This document shows, one piece after another, positions 42,942 to 51,094 of a stretch of DNA of 64,000 nucleotides; the first letter of the stretch is position 1, and every line of letters starts with the position of its first letter. This stretch comes from Kluyvera sichuanensis (lineage in GTDB: Bacteria > Pseudomonadota > Gammaproteobacteria > Enterobacterales > Enterobacteriaceae). A program made the position numbers and the translations under genes. Below the pieces are notes generated by a model. It was not told the origin of the DNA and searched no databases. It saw only the letters and a program-made list of their open reading frames with translations. The stretch spans positions 1 through 64,000 of the forward strand of contig NZ_JABBJF010000022.1 in assembly GCF_014218705.1 (NCBI RefSeq), given 5' to 3'.

Positions 42942-43496
42942 ATGTTAAATCCAGCTATCTGCGCCATGTTCATGTTTCAGGGCTTCCAGCATGAAGTCTC
43001 CCGTCTGACCGCATTATCAGTGGCTAATCCTATCCCCCTCACCTTCAACTGTGACAGCGTACAGACAATGATCTGTGAAACGCTGGCTGGTGGCGAAATT
43101 GAATGTGCTCACTGGATGTTGGATGCCGCAGAGCAGATCTGTAAAGCCTGCGAACCTGCGTATCAGGCATCTGAAGAACCGGGAGTCTGGTACTACGACA
43201 TTGCTGAACGTCTGGGCGCTGAAGTGGCCTGCCGTTGCGTAAAAGGTGATATCAGCACTGACCAATTGGTCGCTGTTGCAGTTAACCTCACTGAGTCATG
43301 GAACACGCTGAGCGAAGACAGCAATCAGGAGCCTGATTGCGGATCATATGAAAATACCGTCAGGACGTTGGTAGAACGTGCTGATACAGCAGAAGCGGCT
43401 TGCGTAGAAGCAGTCAGAATCCTTGATGGTGGTGAGCGGCAGGCGTTATCAAAGGCGATAGCAATTCTTCGCCCTGTGGCCGCAACGTTGCAGTAG
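42942..43496 (+). CDS. hypothetical acidic protein, 184 aa
   Basis: A strongly acidic helical protein with several cysteines (ICKACEP, CRCVKG, DCGS) that might bind metal. It is the first gene after the family promoter. Not recognised. Confidence 0.6.
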   Translation: MLNPAICAMFMFQGFQHEVSRLTALSVANPIPLTFNCDSVQTMICETLAGGEIECAHWMLDAAEQICKACEPAYQASEEPGVWYYDIAERLGAEVACRCVKGDISTDQLVAVAVNLTESWNTLSEDSNQEPDCGSYENTVRTLVERADTAEAACVEAVRILDGGERQALSKAIAILRPVAATLQ

Positions 43497-43545
43497 ATAG
43501 TGGCAGAACACCAATACACACAACACTCACTACAGGAAAATGACC

Positions 43546-43812
43546 ATGAAACTCACCGTATCGACTCGCCCGGTAAGAATTGAAGGGAATTATGTCTCTG
43601 TCGTCTTTAATCGTTCCCATAACTCCATGCCGGAAACAGCAGAGGTTAAAAATGCCGATCAGGCGCGGGCATTCATCAACGATTACATCGCCCGTAATAT
43701 CAACGAAACGCCGATGCATCTGGTGCTGACAAAAGAGGGCCGGGCATTTGGCGGGTTCGACGCGCTGAATAGTAGCCTTCCGCCCGCGATTGAATCATCA
43801 ACCCGTTTGTAA
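43546..43812 (+). CDS. hypothetical protein, 88 aa
   Basis: A small protein with strands at the N-terminus and a central helix. AGGA eight bases before ATG 43546 supports this start over ATG 43540. It lies 50 bases after the preceding gene. Not recognised. Confidence 0.55.
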   Translation: MKLTVSTRPVRIEGNYVSVVFNRSHNSMPETAEVKNADQARAFINDYIARNINETPMHLVLTKEGRAFGGFDALNSSLPPAIESSTRL

Positions 43813-43879
43813 TGACTGACTGGTGGCGCTCAGTGAGGAGCGTCACCCGGCATCACGGAGGGAGTTGCAAGAGTTCTGA

Positions 43880-44110
43880 TTAGCCTTTCCTGACCCACGC
43901 CCAAAGCATCGCACCCGCCAACACCGTCAGCATCAGAGCAAACACGGAACCAACCAGACTCGCATCGCCATTCTTGCCGGAGTAACCGCAGGTTTGAGAT
44001 GCGTCACCAACTGCCTGACAAATTGAATCGGGATCAAGTCCCCAGTAGACAAAGGCGAACAAGGCAATTACAGAGATAAACGCTTTAGCGACTTTCGCTT
44101 TCTGAATCAT
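43880..44110 (-). CDS. small membrane protein, 76 aa
   Basis: Two hydrophobic segments (about residues 9-23 and 50-72) separated by a loop with two cysteines, likely a two-span membrane protein. The start is set at ATG 44110, with GAGG eight bases upstream on the reverse strand; GTG 44119 also begins the same frame. It lies just after the toxin gene on the reverse strand and may share its transcript. Confidence 0.55.
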   Translation of the reverse strand: MIQKAKVAKAFISVIALFAFVYWGLDPDSICQAVGDASQTCGYSGKNGDASLVGSVFALMLTVLAGAMLWAWVRKG

Positions 44111-44153
44111 CAGAGACACCTCAGTTCGTCAATGCCGGGGAGTTGCCTGTGTG

Positions 44154-44612
44154 TTATTTCAGGCGGGAATCAAACCGGAACGGAATTTTCTTAACCGTAG
44201 CCATCAGGTCAAAGAGTTCAGGGTGTGCCGGATTCAGCAAGTAGTTAAATTCAACCGGAGACAACGCACTTGGAATACGCAGCGCGATAGAAGAACCGCT
44301 TTCAGCCCAGTTATCACCGTAGAGCGCCAGCTCAGCAGGAGCATCCTCACTCGCCCAGTTATCAGGGAGACGGCTCATGTCGAAGGTCTGGATCTGATCA
44401 TCCGGTACATCAAGACTCAGCAGTGTAAAGTCGTCCAGTAACTGCGGCGCGTGAATGTGTACCAGCGTTTCAAGCATGGTAAGGCTGGCCGTTTCAGACA
44501 GGTAGACCATTGCAGTGCCTACGCTGTTCCAGCGGCCCCCCGTTTCTTTCGCACCCAGACCAGACCACGCAGTCATCAGATAACGGGTCTTGGTCAGTCG
44601 GTAAAGGATCAC
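44154..44612 (-). CDS. RES-domain toxin
   Basis: A 152-residue RES-domain protein with R-x-T, GGRWNSVGTAMVYLSE and ETLVH segments and a conserved Ser/Asn-rich end. RES toxins deplete cellular NAD+. It overlaps the antitoxin gene by four bases and comes second in the operon, as is usual for RES-Xre pairs. Key R, G and E residues look present, so it is probably active. Confidence 0.85.
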   Translation of the reverse strand: MILYRLTKTRYLMTAWSGLGAKETGGRWNSVGTAMVYLSETASLTMLETLVHIHAPQLLDDFTLLSLDVPDDQIQTFDMSRLPDNWASEDAPAELALYGDNWAESGSSIALRIPSALSPVEFNYLLNPAHPELFDLMATVKKIPFRFDSRLK

Positions 44613-45055
44613 GAGTATACCCCGTGCTCAATACGCGTAATCAGGCGCATCACTTCAAGCGCACCTGTCTCAGAAGAAACAAGCTCTGCCGGTGATTTCC
44701 AGCTCAGACCACGGTTCGCTTCGTTCAGCCATTTGTGCGCCGCTTCTTTGTCACCTTCAAACAGCTCTACAGCGCGTTCAATTACGCGGATAATGCGCAC
44801 CAGACGTTCGCTCTGATCGGCAGTGAAACGGTCTTTGATGCTACGATTAAACGTCGTATTAGGTATACCCGACATTTTGCGCAGCTCAGACGGCGTGATG
44901 TTAGCCCATTCAGAAATGTGCTTAGCTACTGTGCCATCGAGACCGTGATTGATTTTATCCATCAGCGCGATACCGTCATTATCCAGCCCAGCAACCTGCC
45001 ATAAGCAGTGCTGATTCGTTTTGGTAACGTCTGGAGAAAAAACTTTCATCGTCAT
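44609..45055 (-). CDS. Xre/MbcA/ParS-type antitoxin
   Basis: A 148-residue protein with an N-terminal Xre-like DNA-binding helix set (ITPSELRKMSGIPNTTFNRS) and a C-terminal toxin-binding segment of the Xre/MbcA/ParS type (LFEGDKEAAHKWLNEANRGL, ending near LIxRIEHG). It neutralises the RES toxin and represses the operon. ATG 45055 has GGGAGGGCTAGTT ahead, better than the longer frame. Confidence 0.85.
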   Translation of the reverse strand: MTMKVFSPDVTKTNQHCLWQVAGLDNDGIALMDKINHGLDGTVAKHISEWANITPSELRKMSGIPNTTFNRSIKDRFTADQSERLVRIIRVIERAVELFEGDKEAAHKWLNEANRGLSWKSPAELVSSETGALEVMRLITRIEHGVYS

Positions 45056-45139
45056 AACTAGCCCTCCCATTTGGTAATTCAATTATACCATATGGAACAC
45101 TAACGGCAATCTTTTAACCATCAGACAACCTCAGCGCCC

Positions 45140-45168
45140 TTCGTCACCAGCCCCACCTGCCAGATAAT
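45140..45168 (+). promoter_or_regulatory. TTCGTC-type promoter
   Basis: TTCGTC, 17 bases, GATAAT. Confidence 0.75.
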
Positions 45169-45203
45169 AGGTCAATAACGACAAAACTATGACAGGGGGC
45201 ATC

Positions 45204-45521
45204 ATGCCGAATCTCTTACGTTATGACCAACTGGACTCCTCACGTCAGCCAGCAGCGCGGGCATCAGCCGCTAGTGGCGAATTATGGTGTGCCCGCAACA
45301 ACGTAAAAAAGCAGGCGGCAGCGTCAAAGGCCGCAATTCACCAGGCAATCAATGATCAGCACCGCATTACCCGGCTGCGAAACACCTTTTCGCTCGCGAA
45401 GGATATGCGTGAAAAGCCGGTCGTCTGGATTGAAAAGCGCATCCTCGAAAATCTGTGCATGTTCAATGAGCAGGACGATATGTACCTGTTCACGCAGCAG
45501 AACTTTGTCAGCAAACTCTGA
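45204..45521 (+). CDS. hypothetical basic protein, 105 aa
   Basis: A basic helical protein. GGGGGCATC precedes ATG 45204. It opens the operon that includes the LRR-like gene. Possible nucleic-acid binding from its basic, Ala-rich composition, but no motif is seen. Confidence 0.6.
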   Translation: MPNLLRYDQLDSSRQPAARASAASGELWCARNNVKKQAAASKAAIHQAINDQHRITRLRNTFSLAKDMREKPVVWIEKRILENLCMFNEQDDMYLFTQQNFVSKL

Positions 45522-45562
45522 ACCTCCGGCCCGGCTCGTCGGGCCATTAAAAGGAAACCGAT

Positions 45563-46405
45563 ATGACAGACTTCATTGATAAACTGGCAGCGAATGGTGT
45601 GGCCTTTACCCTTCAGGACGGACGAATCATCGTTGAAGGCGATCTTCGTGTCGGGTTTACGCTTGAGCCAGAAGATCCGGCAATTCCCTGCGACTATATT
45701 CCCGCGAATCTGACCGTGACGAACACCCTGACCATTCTGTCGGGCATTCATAGCATCCCTGCCGGGCTGGTGGCCCGCAATCTGTTTATCAGCTACTCTG
45801 AGCTGGAATCTCTCCCTGACAACCTGACCATTACCGGTACGCTCATGGCGAATTCTTCACGTCTTAAGTATCTGCCGGAAAATCTGACGGTGGGCCGCGT
45901 TCTGGACATCATGTGTACTGATATCGCCTATCTGCCGGATACGCTGAAAGTAGCTGGCAGTATGATGCTGTCAAACACCCGTATTACCACTTTGCCGGAT
46001 AACCTGCATCTTGAAGAAAATCTGGCCCTCGAAGCCATGCCGTTGCAAGCGTTGCCAAAAAACCTGAAAGTGGGCCACAGCCTGTATCTGGATGCTGTGG
46101 CTCTGAAGCGGATCCCTGAGTGTATATCGTGCCCCGTGATTAACCTGGTTAACCCTGGTAATTTTGAAAATGTCGCGTCAGTCACCGGTATCGGCGGAAA
46201 GCCTAACCGCCATGTCTATGCGCTACGTACAGCGCTTGGCGTTCGCGTATGCATGTACGATTTGTCTGTAGACCCGGAAATATTTGGTCTGCTGGTACGT
46301 GGCATCTATGATGAACCCACGGCTGAACTACTTGATAAGGCCGCACAACAATGTATTCAGCGTCTGGAGGATATGTATGCTTCTGAAAACGCAGTTCGGC
46401 ACTGA
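45563..46405 (+). CDS. leucine-rich-repeat-like protein, 280 aa
   Basis: Residues about 55-195 contain seven or more units of about 20 residues with the pattern LP-x-N-L-x-V-x-G-x-L-x-(L/M). The units fold as short strands and are repeated nearly in step. The N-terminal part and the C-terminal helical part are unrelated to the repeats. Such repeats are used for protein recognition. It overlaps the next gene by 29 bases. Family relation to phage or plasmid LRR proteins is possible. Confidence 0.7.
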   Translation: MTDFIDKLAANGVAFTLQDGRIIVEGDLRVGFTLEPEDPAIPCDYIPANLTVTNTLTILSGIHSIPAGLVARNLFISYSELESLPDNLTITGTLMANSSRLKYLPENLTVGRVLDIMCTDIAYLPDTLKVAGSMMLSNTRITTLPDNLHLEENLALEAMPLQALPKNLKVGHSLYLDAVALKRIPECISCPVINLVNPGNFENVASVTGIGGKPNRHVYALRTALGVRVCMYDLSVDPEIFGLLVRGIYDEPTAELLDKAAQQCIQRLEDMYASENAVRH

Positions 46406-46655
46406 CTCGGGTATGATTTATACCCGGAAGGTGTATCTGCATTACACCGACACTGACGGGCATTCACGCAGCAAGCTGATAAAAGGTTACTACTACCCGG
46501 GCGAAGTCCCGGTTGAGTCGTTTTCAGAGCGGGCACTTGCTCCTGGTATGCGCCAGCTGTTGAGTTGCCGCTGCGGCGCAATAAACTGGGTCGCAACTGG
46601 TGGTATCAACGAATACCAATGCGACTGCTGCGCAAAGGAAATAACCGTTTACTGA
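46377..46655 (+). CDS. zinc-ribbon protein, 92 aa
   Basis: The ending CRCGAINWVATGG and then CDCCAKE matches the zinc ribbon of the protein at 27533. The N-terminal part is basic with many Tyr residues. ATG 46377 overlaps the LRR-like gene end. GGAGG lies ahead. Function unknown; the shared fold suggests a small plasmid-specific family. Confidence 0.65.
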   Translation: MLLKTQFGTDSGMIYTRKVYLHYTDTDGHSRSKLIKGYYYPGEVPVESFSERALAPGMRQLLSCRCGAINWVATGGINEYQCDCCAKEITVY

Positions 46656-46714
46656 CGGTCTGCACGGGGATACCGTTCGACCGGCATACCCATGACAATA
46701 AGAGCAGGTGCTAA

Positions 46715-47158
46715 ATGACAAAAGAAGAATCACAATTTTATGCTGGTGCAATCTGGGCCGCATCGACCATTTACCGGATGCATTCTGACTCGGTGGTAGC
46801 GAAAGATTTTCTCCGTGAAATTAACGATCTGGATGTGGCAGCAAAATGTGGTGCTGAGTACGACGTTCTCCCATTACGCCTGTTTGTTTTGCGCGATTTA
46901 CCATTGGGCCACGATGCGGATTATGAAGCCATCAGCTTCGGGCCGGTAGACCGTCACGGCAATATCATCTGCGATCACTCTCAGACTTCGGTCACCGATA
47001 TCTCCGGCCAGCGAGCGTATGGGGTTTATGCCCGCCGTGCGGGTGAGTCGAATCTGACGCTCATCGACAATCTTGATGATGAAGAAGAAGCCGAACCACT
47101 GGCGAAGGTGCTGGCTGAACAGCTCCAGCAAATCAAAGAAGGTCGCTACGATATTTAA
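46715..47158 (+). CDS. hypothetical protein, 147 aa
   Basis: An acidic soluble protein with two or three cysteines. GAGCAGGTGCTAA precedes the ATG. It closes the operon starting at 45204. A single inverted copy of the parS-like repeat and a terminator follow. Not recognised. Confidence 0.6.
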   Translation: MTKEESQFYAGAIWAASTIYRMHSDSVVAKDFLREINDLDVAAKCGAEYDVLPLRLFVLRDLPLGHDADYEAISFGPVDRHGNIICDHSQTSVTDISGQRAYGVYARRAGESNLTLIDNLDDEEEAEPLAKVLAEQLQQIKEGRYDI

Positions 47159-47190
47159 GCGTTAGACCACGTACTGCTGGTGGCAATACA

Positions 47191-47218
47191 CTGGCGATTA
47201 AGGGGGTTAAGTGACTTA
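47191..47218 (-). repeat. isolated inverted copy of the 51-kb repeat
   Basis: On the reverse strand the sequence TAAGTCACTTAACCCCCTTAATCGCC matches the start of the repeat array at 51095-51122, 3.9 kb away and in opposite orientation. It is a single copy. Confidence 0.75.
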
Positions 47219-47261
47219 AATGATCCACTGACCTGTCTGTGTAAAGCCTGTTTATCCCAAA

Positions 47262-47289
47262 GCCGTCTGGTTCACCAGGCGGTTTTTTT
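47262..47289 (+). terminator. terminator after 47158
   Basis: GCCGTCTGG and CCAGGCGG with one mismatch pair around TTCA, followed by seven T. Confidence 0.85.
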
Positions 47290-47371
47290 ATGCCCGGAAT
47301 AGCAAGCACAACACAAAACGAAACCGATATTATCTTTCTGAAAATACAGGGCTTTTTATGCCCTGGTTTTC

Positions 47372-47400
47372 TTCGTCACCTGAGTCACTCACCAGATACT
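47372..47400 (+). promoter_or_regulatory. TTCGTC-type promoter
   Basis: TTCGTC, 17 bases, GATACT. Confidence 0.7.
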
Positions 47401-47444
47401 GGATACAGAAGCCACAACATGTAACCCGTTATCAGGAGCGACCC

Positions 47445-47609
47445 ATGAAAGCACAAGCTGTTCGTAATCACTCTTTTGGCTCACTGAAGCTCAGCGCAAG
47501 CAATGCGGCAGCAGCCGCGCTGGCGCACCCGGTAACCCATTTCTTCATGCTGTTCGCCATCGTGATGTACCTGGTCTATGGCGGTGTAGTACTCGGCATT
47601 AAGCCGTAG
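47445..47609 (+). CDS. single-span membrane protein, 54 aa
   Basis: One hydrophobic segment near the C-terminus (FFMLFAIVMYLVYGGVVLG) after a basic N-terminus. GGAGCGACCC precedes ATG 47445. Small monocistronic unit with a terminator at 47674. Unknown. Confidence 0.6.
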   Translation: MKAQAVRNHSFGSLKLSASNAAAAALAHPVTHFFMLFAIVMYLVYGGVVLGIKP

Positions 47610-47673
47610 CATTCCCTGTGGCCGGTCGCCCAACCGGCTTTGCCTCCAACCCTTCTGGAGGTAGTTGTTAACT

Positions 47674-47697
47674 TCCCCGGTAAACCGGGGATTTTTT
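47674..47697 (+). terminator. terminator after the 54-residue gene
   Basis: TCCCCGG and CCGGGGA pair around TAAA, followed by seven T. Confidence 0.85.
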
Positions 47698-47794
47698 TAC
47701 CCGTAGTTCCAGCGTTCGCCACTGGAGCTAAAACCCACCAGAGCGAATTCCGTAACATAAGCGCTTCTTCTACGTCCGATCAGTACCTTACCCT

Positions 47795-48220
47795 ATGAGC
47801 AACCCGTCACACTCTGCTAGCCTTCCTCCCGGAATGAACGACACTCTGATGTCCCTATATATCGAACCGGATATGCCTGGTATCGATGATCTCGTTATAA
47901 CAATTATTCGGCTTCGGCGTGAGGGCTGGACAGCATCTGAACTGACTTTCCGTATACTTTCGTCAGTTGCATATCAGGTGATTCCTCCAGAGGCGTTTAC
48001 CGACCCTAAGCATCACCTCCTGAAAGAGTATGTCAGTTTGTCCCGTGAGTTCGGCCTAGTAAGCGGGGCAAGACATAATGCTCACCTCCGTGGTGTCATT
48101 CGCAGAGGGATAATGTCGGGAATAGATAGAGCAGAGGTAATACGCCGCGTTCTTTTCTCCCCGCACTATTCAGAACATGAGGAAGATAACCAATCTGATT
48201 CGTTCCCTCGTTCGTCGTAA
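47795..48220 (+). CDS. hypothetical protein, 141 aa
   Basis: A basic, helical soluble protein. It overlaps the HNH gene start by 44 bases. No strong ribosome site precedes the ATG. It may act with the HNH protein. Not recognised. Confidence 0.55.
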   Translation: MSNPSHSASLPPGMNDTLMSLYIEPDMPGIDDLVITIIRLRREGWTASELTFRILSSVAYQVIPPEAFTDPKHHLLKEYVSLSREFGLVSGARHNAHLRGVIRRGIMSGIDRAEVIRRVLFSPHYSEHEEDNQSDSFPRSS

Positions 48221-49019
48221 CAACCGGGTGGCATTAACGCTTTTTCCCCGAATGTTCCGGTACAAAGCCTTTGGCGTGGTTGAAACAGGATCTGGTTATC
48301 CGCGACGGCCTGAACATCAGGAATCCAAAGTTTGTCTACTGGCAGGATATCTCAGAGTCCAGGAAGAAATTCGTGCTTCTCAGGCCCGTCTGGCTTTACT
48401 AAATACTGAAATCGAAAAGGAGAATGCTCAGGAGTACGCACGTAACAAAATTCCGGCATCACGGTTGGCTCACTTCAGGCTCTGGTTCACTCGCCGATTT
48501 GGTAATGACACATCCCGTTTGATTGAGTCCGTGGACACCTACTGCGAGGAGCAGAATCCAGTAATGGATGAGCAACCGGCTGTATTGCCATTACCACGCG
48601 GTCACCTCCCCCATGCAGATATCCGTATGCGCTCCCCGAGCTTCCGCCGAGAGGTTAGCGTTCGCGATGTGCATGTCCAGTCTCAGTTCCGTGAGTTGGT
48701 GGATAAGAATTTCGGAAGCCTGTGCGCGGTATCGGGCAAACACCTCAACGGTGTGCTGGAGGCAGCACATATTGAACCAACATCCGTAGCAGGCTGCTAT
48801 AACGCCAGTAACGGCATTTTGCTATCACCAACATTCCACAGGCTGTTTGACACAAACATGATGGGTATTGATCCTGATACACTACAGATTCACTTCGCCA
48901 GCGGTATAGAGTTCCCTGAGTATGAAGGGGTCTGTATAAAACCGTTGTTCTACAATCTGGATAAAAACAGGCTCGGGGCAAGATGGCTTGAATTTAAAGT
49001 GAAATCACCTGCGGAGTAA
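48177..49019 (+). CDS. HNH-type nuclease-like protein, 280 aa
   Basis: The N-terminal 150 residues are basic and helical. Residues about 183-240 (CAVSGKHLNGVLEAAHIEPTS, then NGILLSPTFHRLFDTNMMGI) fit the HNH_2 type nuclease fold: Cys-x-x-Ser, AAHIEP, N-G-I-x-L-x-x-x-x-H-x-x-F-D. HNH_2 domains occur in restriction enzymes and prophage proteins. Its start at 48177 overlaps the upstream gene. Possible restriction or DNA-processing role. Confidence 0.75.
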   Translation: MRKITNLIRSLVRRNNRVALTLFPRMFRYKAFGVVETGSGYPRRPEHQESKVCLLAGYLRVQEEIRASQARLALLNTEIEKENAQEYARNKIPASRLAHFRLWFTRRFGNDTSRLIESVDTYCEEQNPVMDEQPAVLPLPRGHLPHADIRMRSPSFRREVSVRDVHVQSQFRELVDKNFGSLCAVSGKHLNGVLEAAHIEPTSVAGCYNASNGILLSPTFHRLFDTNMMGIDPDTLQIHFASGIEFPEYEGVCIKPLFYNLDKNRLGARWLEFKVKSPAE

Positions 49020-49425
49020 GCCCTCTCCCCTCTTCCATCTCCCTGCCCTATCCAATCTATTTATTGGAAAGGCATAGCAGCATGGAGATAAGTAGCACAC
49101 AAGTAACTCACCGATAATTCACATAAAAACCATATCAAAACAAATCAATCAGTTTATCGCATTTCCTAGCGCACTTTTAATTCACATTTTATGGACTTTT
49201 AATCCAATCCTCTCCTGTTCACTTTGAATTTAAGTGATATCAGTGAATGATAAGGTACGAATAATTCACTAAATAACAACTATGTAAATTCAACAGCATA
49301 AAAACCAGAGCGCTATCTTCGGACTGGTTCCAGTAATTGATGGTTTGAGTCCGGCCCGCATGTCATACTGATTTATATCTTTCGTGTAGCCCTGCGGTAG
49401 GCACGATTTCATCCCAATACATCCA
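49020..49425. other. A/T-rich spacer
   Basis: About 400 bases without a coding frame that has a ribosome site. It is more A/T-rich than its surroundings, with repeated AATTCAC and TAAATTC stretches. I see no promoter of the TTCGTC family or repeat I can name. Confidence 0.5.
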
Positions 49426-49440
49426 GTGGCATGTGACTAT

Positions 49441-49692
49441 ATGATCGACCAAGCAGAGTTAATGAAGAGTGTTTTAGCGGTTCTGCAAGCCAGAAACGTG
49501 TCATTATCAGAGAGCCCTACGCGAATTCTGATGATGCTTCCAACACGGTTACGCGTGAATGTCACTGTAATCGATGCTCAAAATGAACCGTTAACCGCGA
49601 CACTGATGCTGGATCAGGAAGGTCAAGTGACCTGTAAGCTGGCAACAGACCCCGCTGATACCGTCGTTGATATCAGTCGATATAGAGTATGA
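49441..49692 (+). CDS. hypothetical protein, 83 aa
   Basis: A small protein with a hydrophobic N-terminal helix and a C-terminal strand LTATLMLDQEGQVTCKL. Similar in layout to the protein encoded at 24554. The start at ATG 49441 is chosen; GTG 49426 also begins the same frame. It is followed by a hairpin-rich region. Not recognised. Confidence 0.5.
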   Translation: MIDQAELMKSVLAVLQARNVSLSESPTRILMMLPTRLRVNVTVIDAQNEPLTATLMLDQEGQVTCKLATDPADTVVDISRYRV

Positions 49693-49792
49693 TTTAAATC
49701 TTCGCGTTCCAGCCAGCCGTTCCCAGCTTCGTTGTAGAATATTGCAATAAGCCAATCCCCAGCCAGCCCTGTAATGTAACCGAAGAAAATCG

Positions 49793-50052
49793 TGCGCAAT
49801 GCGCACGTAAAAATGTCTGCCCGCCACGCGGGCAATCGCCGTCCAAAAGCTTCGCTCTCAAGCGAAGCAGGCACGGCATGTAAATTCGAATAGAGCCCTC
49901 ACGGGGCGATTAGGCGAATTCGCGGCCCGCTAGGGCAAAGTCTCAAAGCGTATGGGGGTTAACACCCCCAAAACGCTGTGGAGACTGTTGTGGCTTTTCG
50001 GAACTACGATCCCGAAGTACTGACTAAGGGTTGCGGCTGCCACCAGCCCGGC
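49793..50052 (+). ncRNA. hairpin-rich structured region
   Basis: At least six short perfect stems follow one another: CGTGCGCA-TGCGCACG, GCCCG-CGGGC, GCTTCGCT-AGCGAAGC, GCCC-GGGC, a layered stem GTCTC/AGCGT/GGGGGT with its complement (49939-49984), and GGCTG-CAGCC. No coding frame is plausible. This may be a structured RNA, a single-strand origin, or a folded promoter active in the incoming strand. Confidence 0.5.
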
Positions 50053-50087
50053 TATCAGGCGACCCAACAATTATTTCTCCGTATCAC

Positions 50088-50116
50088 TTCGTCACCTGCT
50101 CAAGGTGATTGAAAAT
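50088..50116 (+). promoter_or_regulatory. TTCGTC-type promoter
   Basis: TTCGTC, 17 bases, GAAAAT. Confidence 0.65.
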
Positions 50117-50147
50117 AGAATCACAATTAGAAAGCGGGGAACACACA

Positions 50148-50669
50148 ATGAACACTCAGACAAGAATCAAATTGAAAGGCCTCAAAATCTATACTGGCAT
50201 GAGCCAGGAAACAGTCTGCTTTAACGCTACTGTCCTCTTCGACGGGCTGAGCATAGGTACAGCTGATAATGATGGGCATGGTGGCGAAACTCGCGTACTG
50301 TTCGAACCAGGAAAAAAAGAGCTGTTCCGCCAGGCCGAATCATATGCGAAGGGTCTTCTGCCAATCTGCCTTGGCGAACACAATGGCAAGCCATTTCTCA
50401 TAGACTCAAACCTGATTGAAGTAATCGACCAGCTTGTCAGTGACGAGGAGCGTAACCGGAAAACTAAATCAAGTTTCAAGAAGGTTTACCGCAAGAAAAT
50501 CTGCGTCTTACGCGAAGGTAGACTTTGGACAGTGGGCTACAAAAGCCAGGCTCAATACGCTTCATACATCGCACAAATCAAAAAAGAACATGGCCCTGAT
50601 ATCGTTATCCTGGACGATTTGGAACATGATGAAGCTTTCGAGCTGTACAGTAAGCACTTATACGCCTGA
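50148..50669 (+). CDS. hypothetical protein, 173 aa
   Basis: A basic soluble protein with a central lysine-rich stretch. GGGGAACACACA precedes ATG 50148; the frame continues upstream but through the promoter. It is followed after 46 bases by the next gene. Not recognised. Confidence 0.6.
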   Translation: MNTQTRIKLKGLKIYTGMSQETVCFNATVLFDGLSIGTADNDGHGGETRVLFEPGKKELFRQAESYAKGLLPICLGEHNGKPFLIDSNLIEVIDQLVSDEERNRKTKSSFKKVYRKKICVLREGRLWTVGYKSQAQYASYIAQIKKEHGPDIVILDDLEHDEAFELYSKHLYA

Positions 50670-50715
50670 CCATCAAGCGTGGTAGAATTGGATAATTCTA
50701 GCGCAGAGGATCACT

Positions 50716-50985
50716 ATGAAAGTTAAAGAGCTTATCGCCCAGCTTCAGCTACACGACCCTGATGCTGTTGTCGTAATTGCCGGATTTGAAACCCAGAGTA
50801 CTGGACTGGTTGCCGAGGCCGATACTATTAAAGAATGCGTGACAGTTCCTGTCCAAGCGGACAGCATGACGGGTGACCGTTCGTTGGCAAAGGAGGGTTC
50901 ACCTTCTGTCTGGTTGGGATGGGGGAATGATTACCGCACGGAGTTCTTCGTTAGTGCCATCAACGACCCGGACGAATTAGCCTAA
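50716..50985 (+). CDS. hypothetical protein, 89 aa
   Basis: An acidic, small soluble protein. The start LKVKELIAQLQLHDPDAVVVI-type helix-strand pattern is typical of widespread small phage and plasmid proteins of unknown function. GAGGATCACT precedes the ATG. A terminator follows at 51004. Confidence 0.65.
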   Translation: MKVKELIAQLQLHDPDAVVVIAGFETQSTGLVAEADTIKECVTVPVQADSMTGDRSLAKEGSPSVWLGWGNDYRTEFFVSAINDPDELA

Positions 50986-51003
50986 CTATATCGAATACCC
51001 AAG

Positions 51004-51027
51004 AGCCTCTACTTCAGAGGCTTTTTT
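51004..51027 (+). terminator. terminator after 50985
   Basis: AGCCTCT and AGAGGCT pair around ACTTC, followed by six T. Confidence 0.85.
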
Positions 51028-51094
51028 ATTTGATGGGTCTTACGGGAAACCTTGTCATTCATTTACCAATAGTTGCAGGGCGTATCCTCCAGCG

